NCBI GenBank assembly: GCA_900642245.1
Contig: CAAAJI010000060.1
Coordinates: 113,909-177,908, forward strand
Length of the DNA: 64,000 nt
Reading direction: 5' to 3'
Source: Fragilaria radians
Taxonomy: Eukaryota > Bacillariophyta > Fragilariophyceae > Fragilariales > Fragilariaceae
Position numbers and translations under genes: made by a program. Shown here one piece after another: positions 12,246 to 23,610 of the stretch. How positions within the stretch are numbered: position 1 is the first letter of the stretch; each line of letters opens with the position of its first letter. A model generated the notes under the pieces. That model was not told where the DNA came from. It did not search any database and saw nothing but the letters and a program-made list of their open reading frames with translations.

Positions 12246-12631
12246 ATAGTACGTTGCGTAGCATCAAAACTTTAGATTTCGAATTGTTACTTTTATATTG
12301 AAGTTACCTCATGAACTTTGCCAAGTGGTGAAAAAGGAAATGATTTATCTTAATCTATGAATAGTGACTCAAGAATCATTAAAACTACATTTTGTACAAG
12401 AGTAGTCGATTATTTCTGCCTATATGTACATCCTAATTGTCAAGCGACTGATTACCCCGTTTCCTTTCTTTTAGGTATTTCACAAACCAAGGTTGTCAGA
12501 AACAGTTCAATCAATTAAACCAAAAAAGTAATGAATGTATTGAAAGTCATAGCTAGCTTAATACATTGTCCAAATAGGACGCTGTCTTGAATGTGTTCGG
12601 TGACTGCGGTTCCTCATTGTAAATCCAATCT
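12246..12631. other. Convergent intergenic spacer
   Basis: 386 nt between the NiSOD fusion (+) and the oxidoreductase (-), both ending here. It holds the two 3' ends; no other feature seen. Confidence 0.6.
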
Positions 12632-13483
12632 CTAAAAGTTGGTCAAAACACGACCATCGAATACTCCAGCCTTAAGCAAGATATCCTTGACACTATCAGC
12701 CATACCCTTCATGCCACAGAGAAGGGCAGCACTGTTACGAGGGATTGGAACACCGTCTTCCTCAAGAGCGTTTTGAACATAACCTGAACGTCCACCCCAA
12801 GAGGACGGAGGCTGCGATAAAACAGGAACCACTTCCACTCCCGACGCTTCCCACTTTCCAAAATCTTCCACAAAGCAAAGATCATCTGGGGTTCGTACAC
12901 CATAGTAAACTCGAGCTGACCTACCTCCGCTGCTTCCAGTCAACAGCTGACCAGATTCGATTGCCGCTTTAATGGGTGCGATACCAGACCCAGCGGCGAA
13001 TAACATGACATTCTGCGTGGGAAAGTCATACTTCAGGGAGTTGACATTTTCTTCTATAGGAAAACCTTTTCCCAAAACTTGTGATATCTGAACAGCAGTG
13101 CTAGTCGAAGCAGAGGTCAGCCATTCGTTGGTTTCAGTCTTTTTAATGAGAAACTCGAAACTAGTACTCTCGGTATCCGGTGGACTTGCAATTGCCAGAA
13201 ATAAAGGCTTAACATCTTCATTAAGTCGCAATTGTACATATTGGCCAGGGATGGTGTATTCCTTTGCTTGATCAGTATTTCCCAAGTCCACAGTGACTGA
13301 TACGCATATACCGGACGAGCACGCAAATTCATTGGCAACTATTTGAGCAGGTGCCCAAATGGGCTCAGGGCCCCAACCCATATAGAGAACATAAGAACTT
13401 TGTGACCGAACAGGTACCCTTGGAACTACAAATGCATTTGTGTCAATAGCAAACGCTATGCATATTGCCTGGATCAACTTCAT
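12632..13483 (-). CDS. FAD/NAD(P)-binding oxidoreductase of the ferredoxin-NADP reductase fold, plastid-targeted
   Basis: 283 residues from the first ATG (13483); an upstream in-frame extension has only GTG. Residues 1-17 (MKLIQAICIAFAIDTNA) form a short hydrophobic signal, followed by FVVPR: Ala17|Phe18 fits the Phe-led ASAF-type cleavage site of diatom plastid precursors. The mature part has an FNR-like beta-barrel (IPGQYVQLRL; PLFLAIASPP at the flavin-binding position) and an NAD(P) domain with AAGSGIAPIKAAI and a C-terminal LLCGMKGMADSVKDILLKAGV. Overall it resembles the plant protein known as pKIWI502 rather than photosynthetic FNR, since the C-terminal aromatic residue of FNR is absent (it ends VLTNF). 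Electron donor and acceptor are unknown. Confidence 0.8.
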   Translation of the reverse strand: MKLIQAICIAFAIDTNAFVVPRVPVRSQSSYVLYMGWGPEPIWAPAQIVANEFACSSGICVSVTVDLGNTDQAKEYTIPGQYVQLRLNEDVKPLFLAIASPPDTESTSFEFLIKKTETNEWLTSASTSTAVQISQVLGKGFPIEENVNSLKYDFPTQNVMLFAAGSGIAPIKAAIESGQLLTGSSGGRSARVYYGVRTPDDLCFVEDFGKWEASGVEVVPVLSQPPSSWGGRSGYVQNALEEDGVPIPRNSAALLCGMKGMADSVKDILLKAGVFDGRVLTNF

Positions 13484-16382
13484 TTTCAGGAAATCGTCGG
13501 GAGTTTCACAAAATTTTAAGCTATTACTCGAGGAGTCGACGAAACTTGAACCACGTACTTTGAACAATGATACCACAGGCAACACTACTGTTTTGTTAAG
13601 TCTAGTACCAATTGGATGGTGTTAATTTGCGTTCTACAATTTCTTCACTTTTGAGGATCCATGTTGTCTTCATCAATATTCAAGGGAAATATATTCAAAA
13701 TTCTAAGCCCAATTCGAAGCCGATTTGAGTTGAAAGAAAATTCATGGAAAATTACTAGAATGCTGTTAGGGGGGTGTTTCTGTGCTAAATGCTGCTGAGG
13801 TTGAAATACCAGAACATGTTGAAATTTTTCCATTATAGTCATTGGACCTGTGATAACGTTTGCTCAATTGAAAAACAAATGATACCATTCACTTGAAGTC
13901 AGGCTTTATCAAATTCTAACTGAAAGACAAACCACAATAAATACGCAGTTTAATGCTCTATCCAAGGTTCATAAAAGTGTACTTTGTCTTTGATATTAAT
14001 TTGCGGCAGAATTAATTTTTTGACAATTGATGCAGTTCGATCTCATACTTTGCATCATTTAACATGAACAAAAAATGAACAAATCATAAAACAATTGGTT
14101 GTCATAAGTGTGCAAATCGTCTCAATTGGTTATGTCTATATCAAATTCTAGTTTTGAAATCTTATCATACTAAAAATAAATTCTAAGAGTCTTCACCAAA
14201 GGCTTTCATTGTCTCTAGAACCATTATTGTTAACTCAAAAGTACTTGCACTAAGTTAGCGATGTAGAAAACGTGACACTTTGTAAAAAGTCGTCACCCAA
14301 GTTTTCAAGTTTTCCAACGCATCTCTGAGAATTGATATCTTTGTGTCTCGTCAAAGCTGCCTTAAGTTTCCTTTCTTTGTTATGCAACAATCTTCTGATA
14401 ATCATTTAACGAAGGAAAGTGAGTTACCTTTCGTTCAAAACGCACCATCGTGTTGGCTCTACCAGAGGTCTAATAAGATGGAATTATGGTGTCCAGCCAC
14501 AATAAAACGATATTGCAATGCCTTTGAGACAAAGCTAGAAAAGGAAACCACTTCTACTCCAGACCAATTTCCTTTCCCATTTTTCAAATCATGTCAATTT
14601 TTGATTCCGCTCAGATTTACTTCAAACTCTTTAATGGATAAGCTCATCTAATTGTTTTACCTGAGCTTATGGAAACACAAAGCCTCTCTCCTGGAATCTT
14701 CCTTCCTTCTTTCCATTGCACCACCTTGAGAAATATCTGCACCATGTCTCTGGTGCTATGCCAAGGCTTCCACATCTACAACATTCGGCATTCAATTGTG
14801 CGCAAACACAATTCATATGCTCAATGCTTTGGAATCTTAAGTTCAATTCCTCATGCAAATCATCAAAATGAAATTCATATTTTCGGGAAATCAGTGTATC
14901 ACCGTTGATAAGCACTACTGCCTTGCTCAACCATTAATCACATTTTACTTTTGGTCCAAGAAATCATTCAGTTCTTGCACTCCAACACGTCATGCTCATT
15001 CACTAAACAAGACCAAGTTGGTAGCGTAAATGAAAAAATAACAGTTATTCTTTGGATCTTACATCCTCATTTTTCCTCACAGCCATCTATTTATATTGGC
15101 ATTATAACTTAAGTTTGGTTCAATATCTGGTCTCCTTGAAGAATTCTTGAAATAGGAATGGCAAAACTTTATGGAGAGAGAATAAAAGAAGCTCGTATTT
15201 CAGATAAATTGATATCATGAATAAGAATGAAATTCCTTGATTTTGTTTTAAAGAACATAGGATTCATCTGTGGTAGGAAAAGGCCATGAAGCATAAATGT
15301 GTTGGTGCTGAAAAAAGTCAGAGGGCAACTTCAAAGAAGTATATATATCTTAAATTGCTATTGAATCAGTCAAGCCTCTACCACGTATTAAATCTGACGA
15401 AAGAAAAACATTTCCACACGTTACTTGCAGCTTGAATCTTACAGTTAGATCAAAGACAGCTAGTTATCAAGAGTTAAAGGGGATCCATGTTTAAAGGTTA
15501 CGTTCACAATAGTCTTGAGCAAAGTCCCTTCAGATAAATCATTTTGGTGAGACTCTCGAATAACCTAAATGACTGTTGAGTGCAAACACGCAAGTTGAAT
15601 TTAAGAGGAATTGGCATCTGACATGTTTGTGATTTGAAGCTTTCAAATGCTTGTCAATATATTGAAAACAGGGATTATCAAAAGCTCCATATTGATGAAA
15701 TCGCTCACGACTGGAAGTACATCACAAAGTCCCGATTCTGCACCAACAAATTTGTCTTAAAATTTAGTAGATTAATCTAGGGGCAAAGTTTCTGGTACTT
15801 GTCAAGCTTGTACTAAGACAATGAATCCCTCTGCAGTAATACGAGACTCATTTTATAATAACATTGTCGCTTCAACACACTAGTAGTTGGCGCCAGTGTA
15901 ACTTGCAGTTTCACCAAAGTCATTTTAGGCCATATCGTCACGGCCTAGGTAAGAGCATAAATCCATCTATGTTTTACTCGCAGGTAATTTTCCAATGGAA
16001 TTAGAGGAGCTACATTATGCTTTAATCTTTGACCTAGTATCTATGTAGGTGCGTAAGGATTTTGTTTTGACCACTACATGTGTTGTGGTTCAATAAAAAA
16101 TACAGTTCAGACAATTGCTGGTTGTTTCAGCTCATAACACCTCCTGGCTACAAATACCAGCCATTGTCATATCAATGGTGTTGAAAACTGTTGAGAGTTT
16201 ACTCTAGTAAATCACCTTAAATTTAACAGAGCTTCATCATGCAGCTGTCATTAGCAGCTCAAATATTTTAAAGATTCTCATAAGGTAAGGAATTGCCGTA
16301 TCCGATGCCTACCTATACATAAATGGGATAGATATGAGAGCACTATTCACTGCTGTATTTTAAGTACTGACCTACAACGCTC
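13484..16382. other. Long intergenic region
   Basis: About 2.9 kb between two minus-strand genes. Two overlapping short open frames around 14343-14930, on opposite strands, have no recognisable motif. A short piece matching the start of the 55-60 kb repeat family (CTAGTAGTTGGCGC) occurs at 15879. No gene supported. Confidence 0.5.
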
Positions 16383-17378
16383 CTACTTTTCCAAGTCTGT
16401 TTTGTCTGCATCTTCTTTACGGGAAGAGTAAGGTAATTTTAACCCAAAGTTTCTCCCTGATGCTGCAAGTTGATTCCATGTAGGAAGTAGCTCCCTTTGT
16501 AGGTCAGTTTCAATTTTCAAGCAATCCTCCTCTGGAGTAACCCAAGTTGTCTGAAACAGTTGCTTTACTTTGGCAATTGCATCAGGAGACTTGGTTAATA
16601 TATCTGCCACCAATTTTTCTGCTTCTTCCATTGGCTGTTCGCAGCATCGTGTTACTAGCCCAAGGCTTGCTGCCTCAACTCCCATTACAATTCGTCCTGT
16701 CATGGCTAGCTCCTTTGCCACATCAGCTCTCACTAGCTCACGTAATGTTATGCTTGCTGACATATCTGGAATCAAACCCCATTTCGATTCCATGACTGAA
16801 AATTTACAGCTTGGATCGCAAAACCTAAAGTCTGCTCCCAAGGCGATTTGCAATCCCCCACCATAGCACATACCATGGACAACAGCTACTACAGGAACCT
16901 GAAGTTGTCGCCACAAGTAGGCGACGTCTTGAACAAGATTACTTTTTACGCCATCAGGTCGTGCGAGGAGTGTTTCCAAGGTGGTAACCGGTGACGACAT
17001 ATTTTGAGGTGGTAAGAAGGAGGCGATATCGAGTCCAGTACAAAAAGCTCGCCCTTTTCCAGAGATAATGACTGCGCGTATAGAAGTATTGTCCCGTAAC
17101 TTTTTGGCTTCTTGTACCAATCCCTGAAACATGTAAAGATCCAGAGCGTTCAACTTTTCTGGCCTAGCCAATTCCACTCGAGCCACACCATTAGAATCAA
17201 TTGTAGTATTCACACGACGATTGAGTGATTCTGTAGTCAAAGAATGTTGGTTCTGCCTTGTGCATTTTCCGTACCGAAGATTCGACTGCCTTAAAATACT
17301 CCAGAATCGAGTATGCATCATGCCCCACCTTTGTGAGGGAGTCTCGTGAAGTATATCGCCAAATTCTAATTTCTGCAT
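16383..17378 (-). CDS. Crotonase (enoyl-CoA hydratase/isomerase) family protein
   Basis: 331 residues from ATG 17378; an ATG pair at residues 20-21 gives a shorter basic N-terminus (MHTRFWSILRQSNLRYGK) that looks like a mitochondrial presequence. The crotonase core is clear: ARPEKLNALD, first oxyanion-hole segment GRAFCTGLDIASF (~110-122), second oxyanion-hole segment HGMCYGGGLQIALGADFRF (~168-186), then FSVMESKWGLIPDMSAS. The first catalytic Glu of classic hydratases (GGG-x-E) is Gln here, while the second acidic position (VMES, with IPDMS after it) is kept. That pattern suggests an isomerase-like or altered crotonase rather than standard 2-enoyl-CoA hydratase. Likely acts on an acyl-CoA in mitochondria or peroxisomes; substrate unknown. 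Confidence 0.82.
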   Translation of the reverse strand: MQKLEFGDILHETPSQRWGMMHTRFWSILRQSNLRYGKCTRQNQHSLTTESLNRRVNTTIDSNGVARVELARPEKLNALDLYMFQGLVQEAKKLRDNTSIRAVIISGKGRAFCTGLDIASFLPPQNMSSPVTTLETLLARPDGVKSNLVQDVAYLWRQLQVPVVAVVHGMCYGGGLQIALGADFRFCDPSCKFSVMESKWGLIPDMSASITLRELVRADVAKELAMTGRIVMGVEAASLGLVTRCCEQPMEEAEKLVADILTKSPDAIAKVKQLFQTTWVTPEEDCLKIETDLQRELLPTWNQLAASGRNFGLKLPYSSRKEDADKTDLEK

Positions 17379-18142
17379 TTTAGAGTTAGTGTTTTATAAA
17401 GTTGTCAAGACACTACAATGTATACCTCCAATTAAGTAGACCTCTACATGTATTCTGCCTAATTCCTCTCCTACATAACCACCGACTAATAGCTTTGCAC
17501 TACAGCAGACTTCTGGAAATATTTTCTAGGATCATTCTACCTCCTTTGATAAATGAAAAAGAAGCACAGTAAATCTCGGCGTGTCACGTTTGAGTTTGCG
17601 TTTCTTCTTCTACAAAACCGCCAACACTTTTGGAGCGAAATAAGTCACAAGACATCTCTGCTATTTATCATCAATGCCCCCCTCATTTTTGACGGTAATA
17701 TGTACTTTTTCCAAGAAAACGAAGCCACGTTTTATTGGAAATGAGGCACCTCTCCCTTACCCAGATTTCATAAGCCAATTCAGCTTCACACTGATATATC
17801 TGATCAACAGGCGAGGTTGATAAATATGGCTAGAAAAGCCCATCAATGTTTATCAGCGCAAACTAAACTCAGTTCAAAGACAGTATACAACTACTGAACA
17901 AGGAATGTTATCAACTATTGATATTTGCAAGAAATATAGATATACCTTGTTGAGATACCATACATTGTTATCTCAAACTCTAAGAATAACCTATTTGGTG
18001 ATTACGTTGCACCAGGTGGGGTTTTATGTTGGCGTTTACTCATTGAAGAAGATTTCTCACAGGAAAGAAGAAATTCTTATATGGCCTTGAAATTATCTGA
18101 ATATTTAAAAGACAAAGAATTAGGATTTCTTTGTAGATCCCA
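17379..18142. other. Divergent intergenic region upstream of UPF2
   Basis: Lies between the crotonase start (-) and UPF2 (+). It should carry both promoters, but no specific motif is identified. Short open frames have no family features. Confidence 0.45.
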
Positions 18143-18277
18143 GTTGAATCCAAGGGATTCTCTGTCAGTATCAGCATGCTGTCTTCAATGGATTTTAACT
18201 TATTTTTTGTGTTGAATCCAAGGGATTCTCTGTCAGTATCAGCATGCTGTCTTCAATGGATTTTAACTTATTTTTTG
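18143..18277. repeat. 67-bp perfect direct duplication
   Basis: The 67 bases starting GTTGAATCCAAGGGATTC at 18143-18209 are repeated without a mismatch at 18211-18277, with one T between them (period 68). The pair sits 185 bp upstream of the UPF2 start codon, probably within its promoter or 5' leader. Perfect identity points to a recent duplication, or a sequencing/assembly artefact. Confidence 0.95.
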
Positions 18278-18461
18278 AATTTACACATATTCTAAAGCTA
18301 ATTATTATTGTGAAGTCAATGAATGTTCCCTATACCTTTTTAACCTTAACCATGATGTGTACTCATTTTGATCAGGGTTAAAGCACTGTTTGATATATTC
18401 GTTTTCCAACTTTTTTTGACTGAGCGTGCATTGTTATCCACTTGTTGAAACGAAGGTGCCA

Positions 18462-21400
18462 ATGTCCGAAGGCCAAGGACGTGGAAGAGGCCGTGGAGGT
18501 CGCAAGACAGGAGGCGGTAGAGGAGTTGTTGGAAGTCCAAATAGTAAAGCAACTGGAGGTAGTAATGTGAGCAATTCAGGTGTCAATACCACTACTGGCA
18601 ATAATACTGGCACATCACATTTTGGTATTGGTGGTACTAATGGTCCTGGATCTTCAAATCGTGGTCGTAATAGAGGTAGTGGGGGACAAGGAGGAGGCAT
18701 CAAGAATGAAGGCTCGGCTGGAAATAAATCCTCCTCTTCACATAACCTCCCAATAAGCGGACGCGGTGAAAGCGATACAAAGGGTAGGGGTAAGAATGCT
18801 TCTCGTAGAAAGAACGATAACAGCAATAAGATAACGATTCTATCAGACGAGGAAAGGCGCAAACAGGACGAAGCAAAGAAGGCCGCGGAGGATGCCGCAG
18901 CTGCTGAAGCCGAAAGGAAACGTGCAGAAGCCCAACAACGACTTCTTGAACAGGCTCGTGCTGTCAAATTGCAGGAGCGAAAAGCTCTTTGCGATCGAGT
19001 TCAGGCTTCGATTGAGACACTAGATTCAATCAACGACTCCGTTCGAATACATAAGACACATCGTCTTGCCCTTTCCCATGATACCTTACTTCAGTTTCGT
19101 CAACAATTTGAGGCGTCGAAAAAGACACTTAAGGCTGATTTGAAGAAATGCACAGCTTTTGTGAAGAAAATCAAAAGCGGGACCGCTTGGAGCATGAAAC
19201 CAACAGACATGGAGCGTGATATTGCATCTATCAATCTTACAAGATACGTTGAAGAAGTAGCTGCTGCGCTATTAGAGGCTAAATTAAAGCCCACAGATTT
19301 GCCTACAGTGCTATCCTTATGCTACTCGATGCACACTCGGTACGCTGATTTCTTACCTTCGTTATTGCCACCCCTTTGGAATGGAATTCAGTCAGGTACT
19401 GATTCTAAGCTGAGACGTGTTCACGTGCGCCTTCTGACCGAATTTTTGCTTCATGGCATAGTTGTCGATACAAAGCAGTTTCTTAAATTTATGGCAGACA
19501 TAACGGGTGCTGCCAAAGGGTATGCCGTTACCGATGCTAACCTTGTGATCGCAGTTGTGAAGGCAGGGAGCTTTGAATTACTCTCTTCTTATCCGAGGTC
19601 AATTCAAAATCATATTGCACTTCTAAAGGATCAAATCCAAAACTTTGAAAAATATACGAATGACGTGGAACATCCCAATCGTGAATGTAATAACTTTGTG
19701 GTCGATGACATCCCTGTTATTATCACTTCTGATTTAGTTTCGAAGGCTAATGTCATTTTAGCTGAAATAGAAGAAACGCTTAAAGAAAGGGCTGTATCGA
19801 ATACTGTTTACGATGCTTTGCGTCTTCATGCTATCGGTGCATTCGATTCGCTTGCGAAATCTTGGATCGAAACCGGCTCAAAACTTCAAAAATTAGAAAA
19901 ACGATGTGAGCAAGATCGACTACTGCAAGGACAGCTTTCTGACGTTCGAGAAAAGGGTCTAACTGATGCCCGGAAATTGAAGGAAAATCTACTTAGAGCT
20001 GTAGAAACCTTATCGGATGTCTTGGACAAGCCCATGCCAATTTTGGAAACTGAAGAAGAAGAAGAAAGACATAAAGGAGGACCTGGGCTTGAGTTGTGGA
20101 CAAAAGCAGAAGGAGAAGATTCTAGCGATTTTGGTCCTTTTGATGATGAGGAGACAAGAAGTTTTTATTGCGATATTCCTGATTTATTAACATTAATTCC
20201 TCCAGCATTATTGGGAATGACAGCGGAGGATGTAGCTAAACTCCAAGTCGAAAACTTGAGAAAGCATGGACCTGAAAGTGTTAGTGAAGATAATACGATA
20301 GCTACGGAGATCGATATGATTTCGGAAGCGAACTTATTTGACGAAGAGGAAGGAGAAATCAAGGTGCCAGAGTTACTCAATGAAGACCAAGGAACTAAGG
20401 ATACTCCGCACTATAGGCTTCAGGTTTTGCTTGAGCAAGAGCTCCCTGAATGTACTCGAAGAGAAGAAGTAGATGCCTTGGCGGAGAAGTTCTGTGTCAA
20501 CCACGGCAGATCGAAAACCTCCCGGAAACGACTCACCAAGGCTCTATTCCAGGTTCCTCATACACGCCTGGACTTGCTTCCTCACTATTCTCGTCTTGCA
20601 GCAGCAATGGATAGAATATATCCAGACATGTCTTCGTCACTTATCGTCGAGCTCGAGCAGCAGTTTCATGGATTAGCTAAGTTCAAGAAACAGATTAATC
20701 CTGAAACACGACTGAAGAATGCTCGTTACATAGGGGAACTGACTAAGTTTCGAGTCGCTCCGCCGATTGTAGTTTTTCGATGCTTGCGAAGATGCCTAGA
20801 CGACTTCTCGGGTTTCAACATTGATGTTGCATGCTGCATTCTCGAAAGTTGTGGTCGTTATTTGTATCGCACTCAGCACACTGCTTCCGGCTTGAATACA
20901 CTCATGGATACAATGATGAGATTGAGCAAAACTAAAAATCTAGACGAGCGCTATCAATCTCTGATAAGCTCCGCTTTCTTTATGGTTAAACCGCCACTTA
21001 CAGCGCCTCGGAAGGTTGCAAAAGTGTATCCTCCGTTGGAAGCTTATCTACGTCATCTAATTCTCGTGAAGCTGGAACCCACAGAGGCATCAATATCTTT
21101 TGTGGCTAAACAAATCCTGAAATTTCCATGGAGCGACTCAACAAAGCAATGCGGACCGCTAGTGTGTAAGTACATGCTCAAGGCATGTCGAAAAGGTCGA
21201 TACAAAGCTGTGTCTGCAGTTGCAGCTGTCGCAGCGAGTGTAAGACGAAATAAACCCGAGATTGCTGCTCGATTAATCGACGCCTGTATCGAAGAAATAC
21301 AGTGGGCAATAGAGCATCCCTCATTTCGCGACCAGCAGCGAACCCTTGCATACGCCCGGCTTCTCGGAGAATTACATGCATGTTCTTTGATCAGTGGCTC

Positions 21401-22946
21401 TGTCGTAATTCAAGAACTATATAATTTTATTAATTTTGATCACTCCATTTCTCAAGAACTTCGAGATGCTAGTGCAAAGCTTTTAGCCAATACTTCAGAA
21501 GAAATTGAAGATACACTTCCCGTTTACAATTCTGCCTCGGGCGTCACAATTGCAATAAATGAAAATGAAGAAATGGAGGATGATATTTTGGAGATAAAGC
21601 ATGAAGTTCCAAAAGTAGTGGCTGTTTCACCCCACTCTCTTTACGATCCCCGTGTTCTTTCACAAATCGATCTCCCAAACTCATTTTTCAGGATAAAGTT
21701 AGTCTGTTCTTTACTGGAATCTTCAGCAAAGCAACTTGTTACTCGAAACAATCTAAATAACTTAGAAGGTTTTTTGACCGCATTCCAACGCTATCTCTTT
21801 ACAAAAGCCACGCTCCCGACGGATGTTGAATTTTCTATTCTTGATACGTTTGATGCGGTCGATTCGGAGTGGAGGAAAGCCACAATTAAAGACAAAAAGA
21901 AACCTGATTCCTCTGTTGAAAATCACGGTTTTCCACGATATGAAAGTTGGATAGATGCTCACAACGCAACCATTGAGAAAGAAGAACAACATGCGCTTTC
22001 AGACATTCGTTCTCGTCGTCGTTTGGAAGCGCTTGCTGGGATATCTGATGGAAATTTTGATATCCTTAACGATGATTCTTCGACCCTGTTGGATGCTGAA
22101 GGCGAGGATGATGATTACGATGGATCTGACGTAGAAGACACTGAGAGTGACGATGAAATGGACGAGGAAGGCGAGGATGTTTCGACTGCTGCAGCTGGAC
22201 ATACAGACGACGACACCGATACCAAAGATTACGACTTGGAAGACGATGAAGTCTCCGATGTTGAATCTGAAGAGGAAGGCGAAGAAGAAGATTATGACGA
22301 TGAAGAAGAATTCGATGAAGAAGCGCATATGCGACAGTTAGAAGAAGAGGCCTTTGAGCGTGAACTGCGACGTATAACTATGGAGGCGCTCGAAAAGGGA
22401 AAAAATACAGCAAGAGCTGGCACACTTGGAAAAGTTGCCGCTAACATGCCTTCCGGTTCCCAGTTCATTCGAAAGAAAAATGTTGATATTCCTGAAGAAG
22501 AGGGACCTGCTGTTACGCTGGGAGGCGAGGAAGGCATCAGTTTCCAGCTATTGAAAAAGGGCAGCAAGGGTAAAGTAGAGGCGAAGAAATTAATCGTCCC
22601 GAAGGACACTAATATTGCAATTCGAGCTGCCATGCATGATGATGCAGCAGATAGAGAACATGATATAATAAAAGCACGAGTATTGCAGTATGAAGCCGAG
22701 AGTGCAACACAAGAGGCATCCGGAGGGAATGTTTACCTTGAACAAACAAAATTACAAGTCATTCGTAACAGACCTGTCTTATCGATGGAAGTAATTGACA
22801 GAAATTTTGGAACATCGCGAGGAGAGAGACAGATTTCTCTCGAAACTCGAACTTCTCAATTGAATACGGCCCGTGGTCTCATGAACTCTGGAAGAGGTAC
22901 TGGTCGTGGGCGTGGACGTGGAGGTAGGACACTTAAGAATTTCTGA
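18462..22946 (+). CDS. UPF2: UPF2, nonsense-mediated mRNA decay regulator
   Basis: Single exon, 1494 residues from ATG 18462 (the frame opens at GTG 18426). UPF2 bridges UPF1 and UPF3 in cytoplasmic nonsense-mediated decay. Visible in order: a Gly/Arg-rich N-terminus (GRGRGRGGRKTGG) to ~115; a charged helical segment (~125-180); a first MIF4G domain (~245-430); a second MIF4G (~645-820) around KNARYIGELTKFRVAPPIVVF; a third MIF4G (~870-995, including YARLLGELHACSL), the UPF3-binding module; a long Asp/Glu tract (~1200-1290); and the UPF1-binding region FERELRRITMEALE ... GISFQLLKKGSKGK (~1295-1385). It ends in an RGG-like tail, GRGTGRGRGRGGR. Length is near that of animal and plant UPF2. The RGG ends at both termini suggest extra RNA binding or arginine methylation (inference). 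Confidence 0.95.
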   Translation: MSEGQGRGRGRGGRKTGGGRGVVGSPNSKATGGSNVSNSGVNTTTGNNTGTSHFGIGGTNGPGSSNRGRNRGSGGQGGGIKNEGSAGNKSSSSHNLPISGRGESDTKGRGKNASRRKNDNSNKITILSDEERRKQDEAKKAAEDAAAAEAERKRAEAQQRLLEQARAVKLQERKALCDRVQASIETLDSINDSVRIHKTHRLALSHDTLLQFRQQFEASKKTLKADLKKCTAFVKKIKSGTAWSMKPTDMERDIASINLTRYVEEVAAALLEAKLKPTDLPTVLSLCYSMHTRYADFLPSLLPPLWNGIQSGTDSKLRRVHVRLLTEFLLHGIVVDTKQFLKFMADITGAAKGYAVTDANLVIAVVKAGSFELLSSYPRSIQNHIALLKDQIQNFEKYTNDVEHPNRECNNFVVDDIPVIITSDLVSKANVILAEIEETLKERAVSNTVYDALRLHAIGAFDSLAKSWIETGSKLQKLEKRCEQDRLLQGQLSDVREKGLTDARKLKENLLRAVETLSDVLDKPMPILETEEEEERHKGGPGLELWTKAEGEDSSDFGPFDDEETRSFYCDIPDLLTLIPPALLGMTAEDVAKLQVENLRKHGPESVSEDNTIATEIDMISEANLFDEEEGEIKVPELLNEDQGTKDTPHYRLQVLLEQELPECTRREEVDALAEKFCVNHGRSKTSRKRLTKALFQVPHTRLDLLPHYSRLAAAMDRIYPDMSSSLIVELEQQFHGLAKFKKQINPETRLKNARYIGELTKFRVAPPIVVFRCLRRCLDDFSGFNIDVACCILESCGRYLYRTQHTASGLNTLMDTMMRLSKTKNLDERYQSLISSAFFMVKPPLTAPRKVAKVYPPLEAYLRHLILVKLEPTEASISFVAKQILKFPWSDSTKQCGPLVCKYMLKACRKGRYKAVSAVAAVAASVRRNKPEIAARLIDACIEEIQWAIEHPSFRDQQRTLAYARLLGELHACSLISGSVVIQELYNFINFDHSISQELRDASAKLLANTSEEIEDTLPVYNSASGVTIAINENEEMEDDILEIKHEVPKVVAVSPHSLYDPRVLSQIDLPNSFFRIKLVCSLLESSAKQLVTRNNLNNLEGFLTAFQRYLFTKATLPTDVEFSILDTFDAVDSEWRKATIKDKKKPDSSVENHGFPRYESWIDAHNATIEKEEQHALSDIRSRRRLEALAGISDGNFDILNDDSSTLLDAEGEDDDYDGSDVEDTESDDEMDEEGEDVSTAAAGHTDDDTDTKDYDLEDDEVSDVESEEEGEEEDYDDEEEFDEEAHMRQLEEEAFERELRRITMEALEKGKNTARAGTLGKVAANMPSGSQFIRKKNVDIPEEEGPAVTLGGEEGISFQLLKKGSKGKVEAKKLIVPKDTNIAIRAAMHDDAADREHDIIKARVLQYEAESATQEASGGNVYLEQTKLQVIRNRPVLSMEVIDRNFGTSRGERQISLETRTSQLNTARGLMNSGRGTGRGRGRGGRTLKNF

Positions 22947-23610
22947 AGTATGCAAACTAGCGTGGACTTGATATCAAAAGTCAAATTATGAATAGAATGC
23001 ACCGATGCTCGGGGAAAAAATTAAAATTATAATTTAATTTTGAAAACAAAAATTATTAATTAATGATAACTTAAATATTTTGTGATTGAGTAGTCTGAGT
23101 TTGTCGAACCTGTTACAATGCGACAGTATGAAAAAAAGCTCAAACAAATATTATCACCATGCTTGACTCAAATTTCCAACCTACCGTTACGAGTGGAATG
23201 CAATGAAAGGAAAAGACTTGAAGACAATACTAGCATTTGCTAAATTTGATGAAATTATTTAGAAACGCATTATTGATGCTAAAGTATATATATAATGGGT
23301 TGAAAAATTTGGTTTGAAAAGCATTTTTTCCAACCAAAACCAGGATAGAAATGTCAGAATTATCGAACAAATACAAGACTGGTACATCAGGCTATTTATC
23401 ACTTACTTCTTACTTGCAGACGGAGCAATAATTGAAGTCTCATCTGTCATTAGCAGCATACGTCAGCAACACGACGGATGCTCACCCATTCTGATGAACT
23501 TTTGATATGAATTTTTTCATTTTCCAAGCTTGTGTGTGCCTAGGAATGATCGGATGTGAGAGTCAGCGTACTTTCTGAAAGTTATAATTTGTTCTAGTAA
23601 CACTTGATCT
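22947..23610. other. Intergenic, very AT-rich
   Basis: UPF2 3' flank up to the hAT target site. No gene or RNA recognised. Confidence 0.6.

Noticed and set aside
14343..14930. Two overlapping 80-100 codon frames
   Set aside because: Overlap on opposite strands, no family motif and no intron context; considered a retroelement remnant but nothing supports it.
18434..18967. 177-codon minus-strand frame opposite the UPF2 N-terminus
   Set aside because: Pro/Leu/Ser-rich mirror of the Gly/Arg-rich coding strand.
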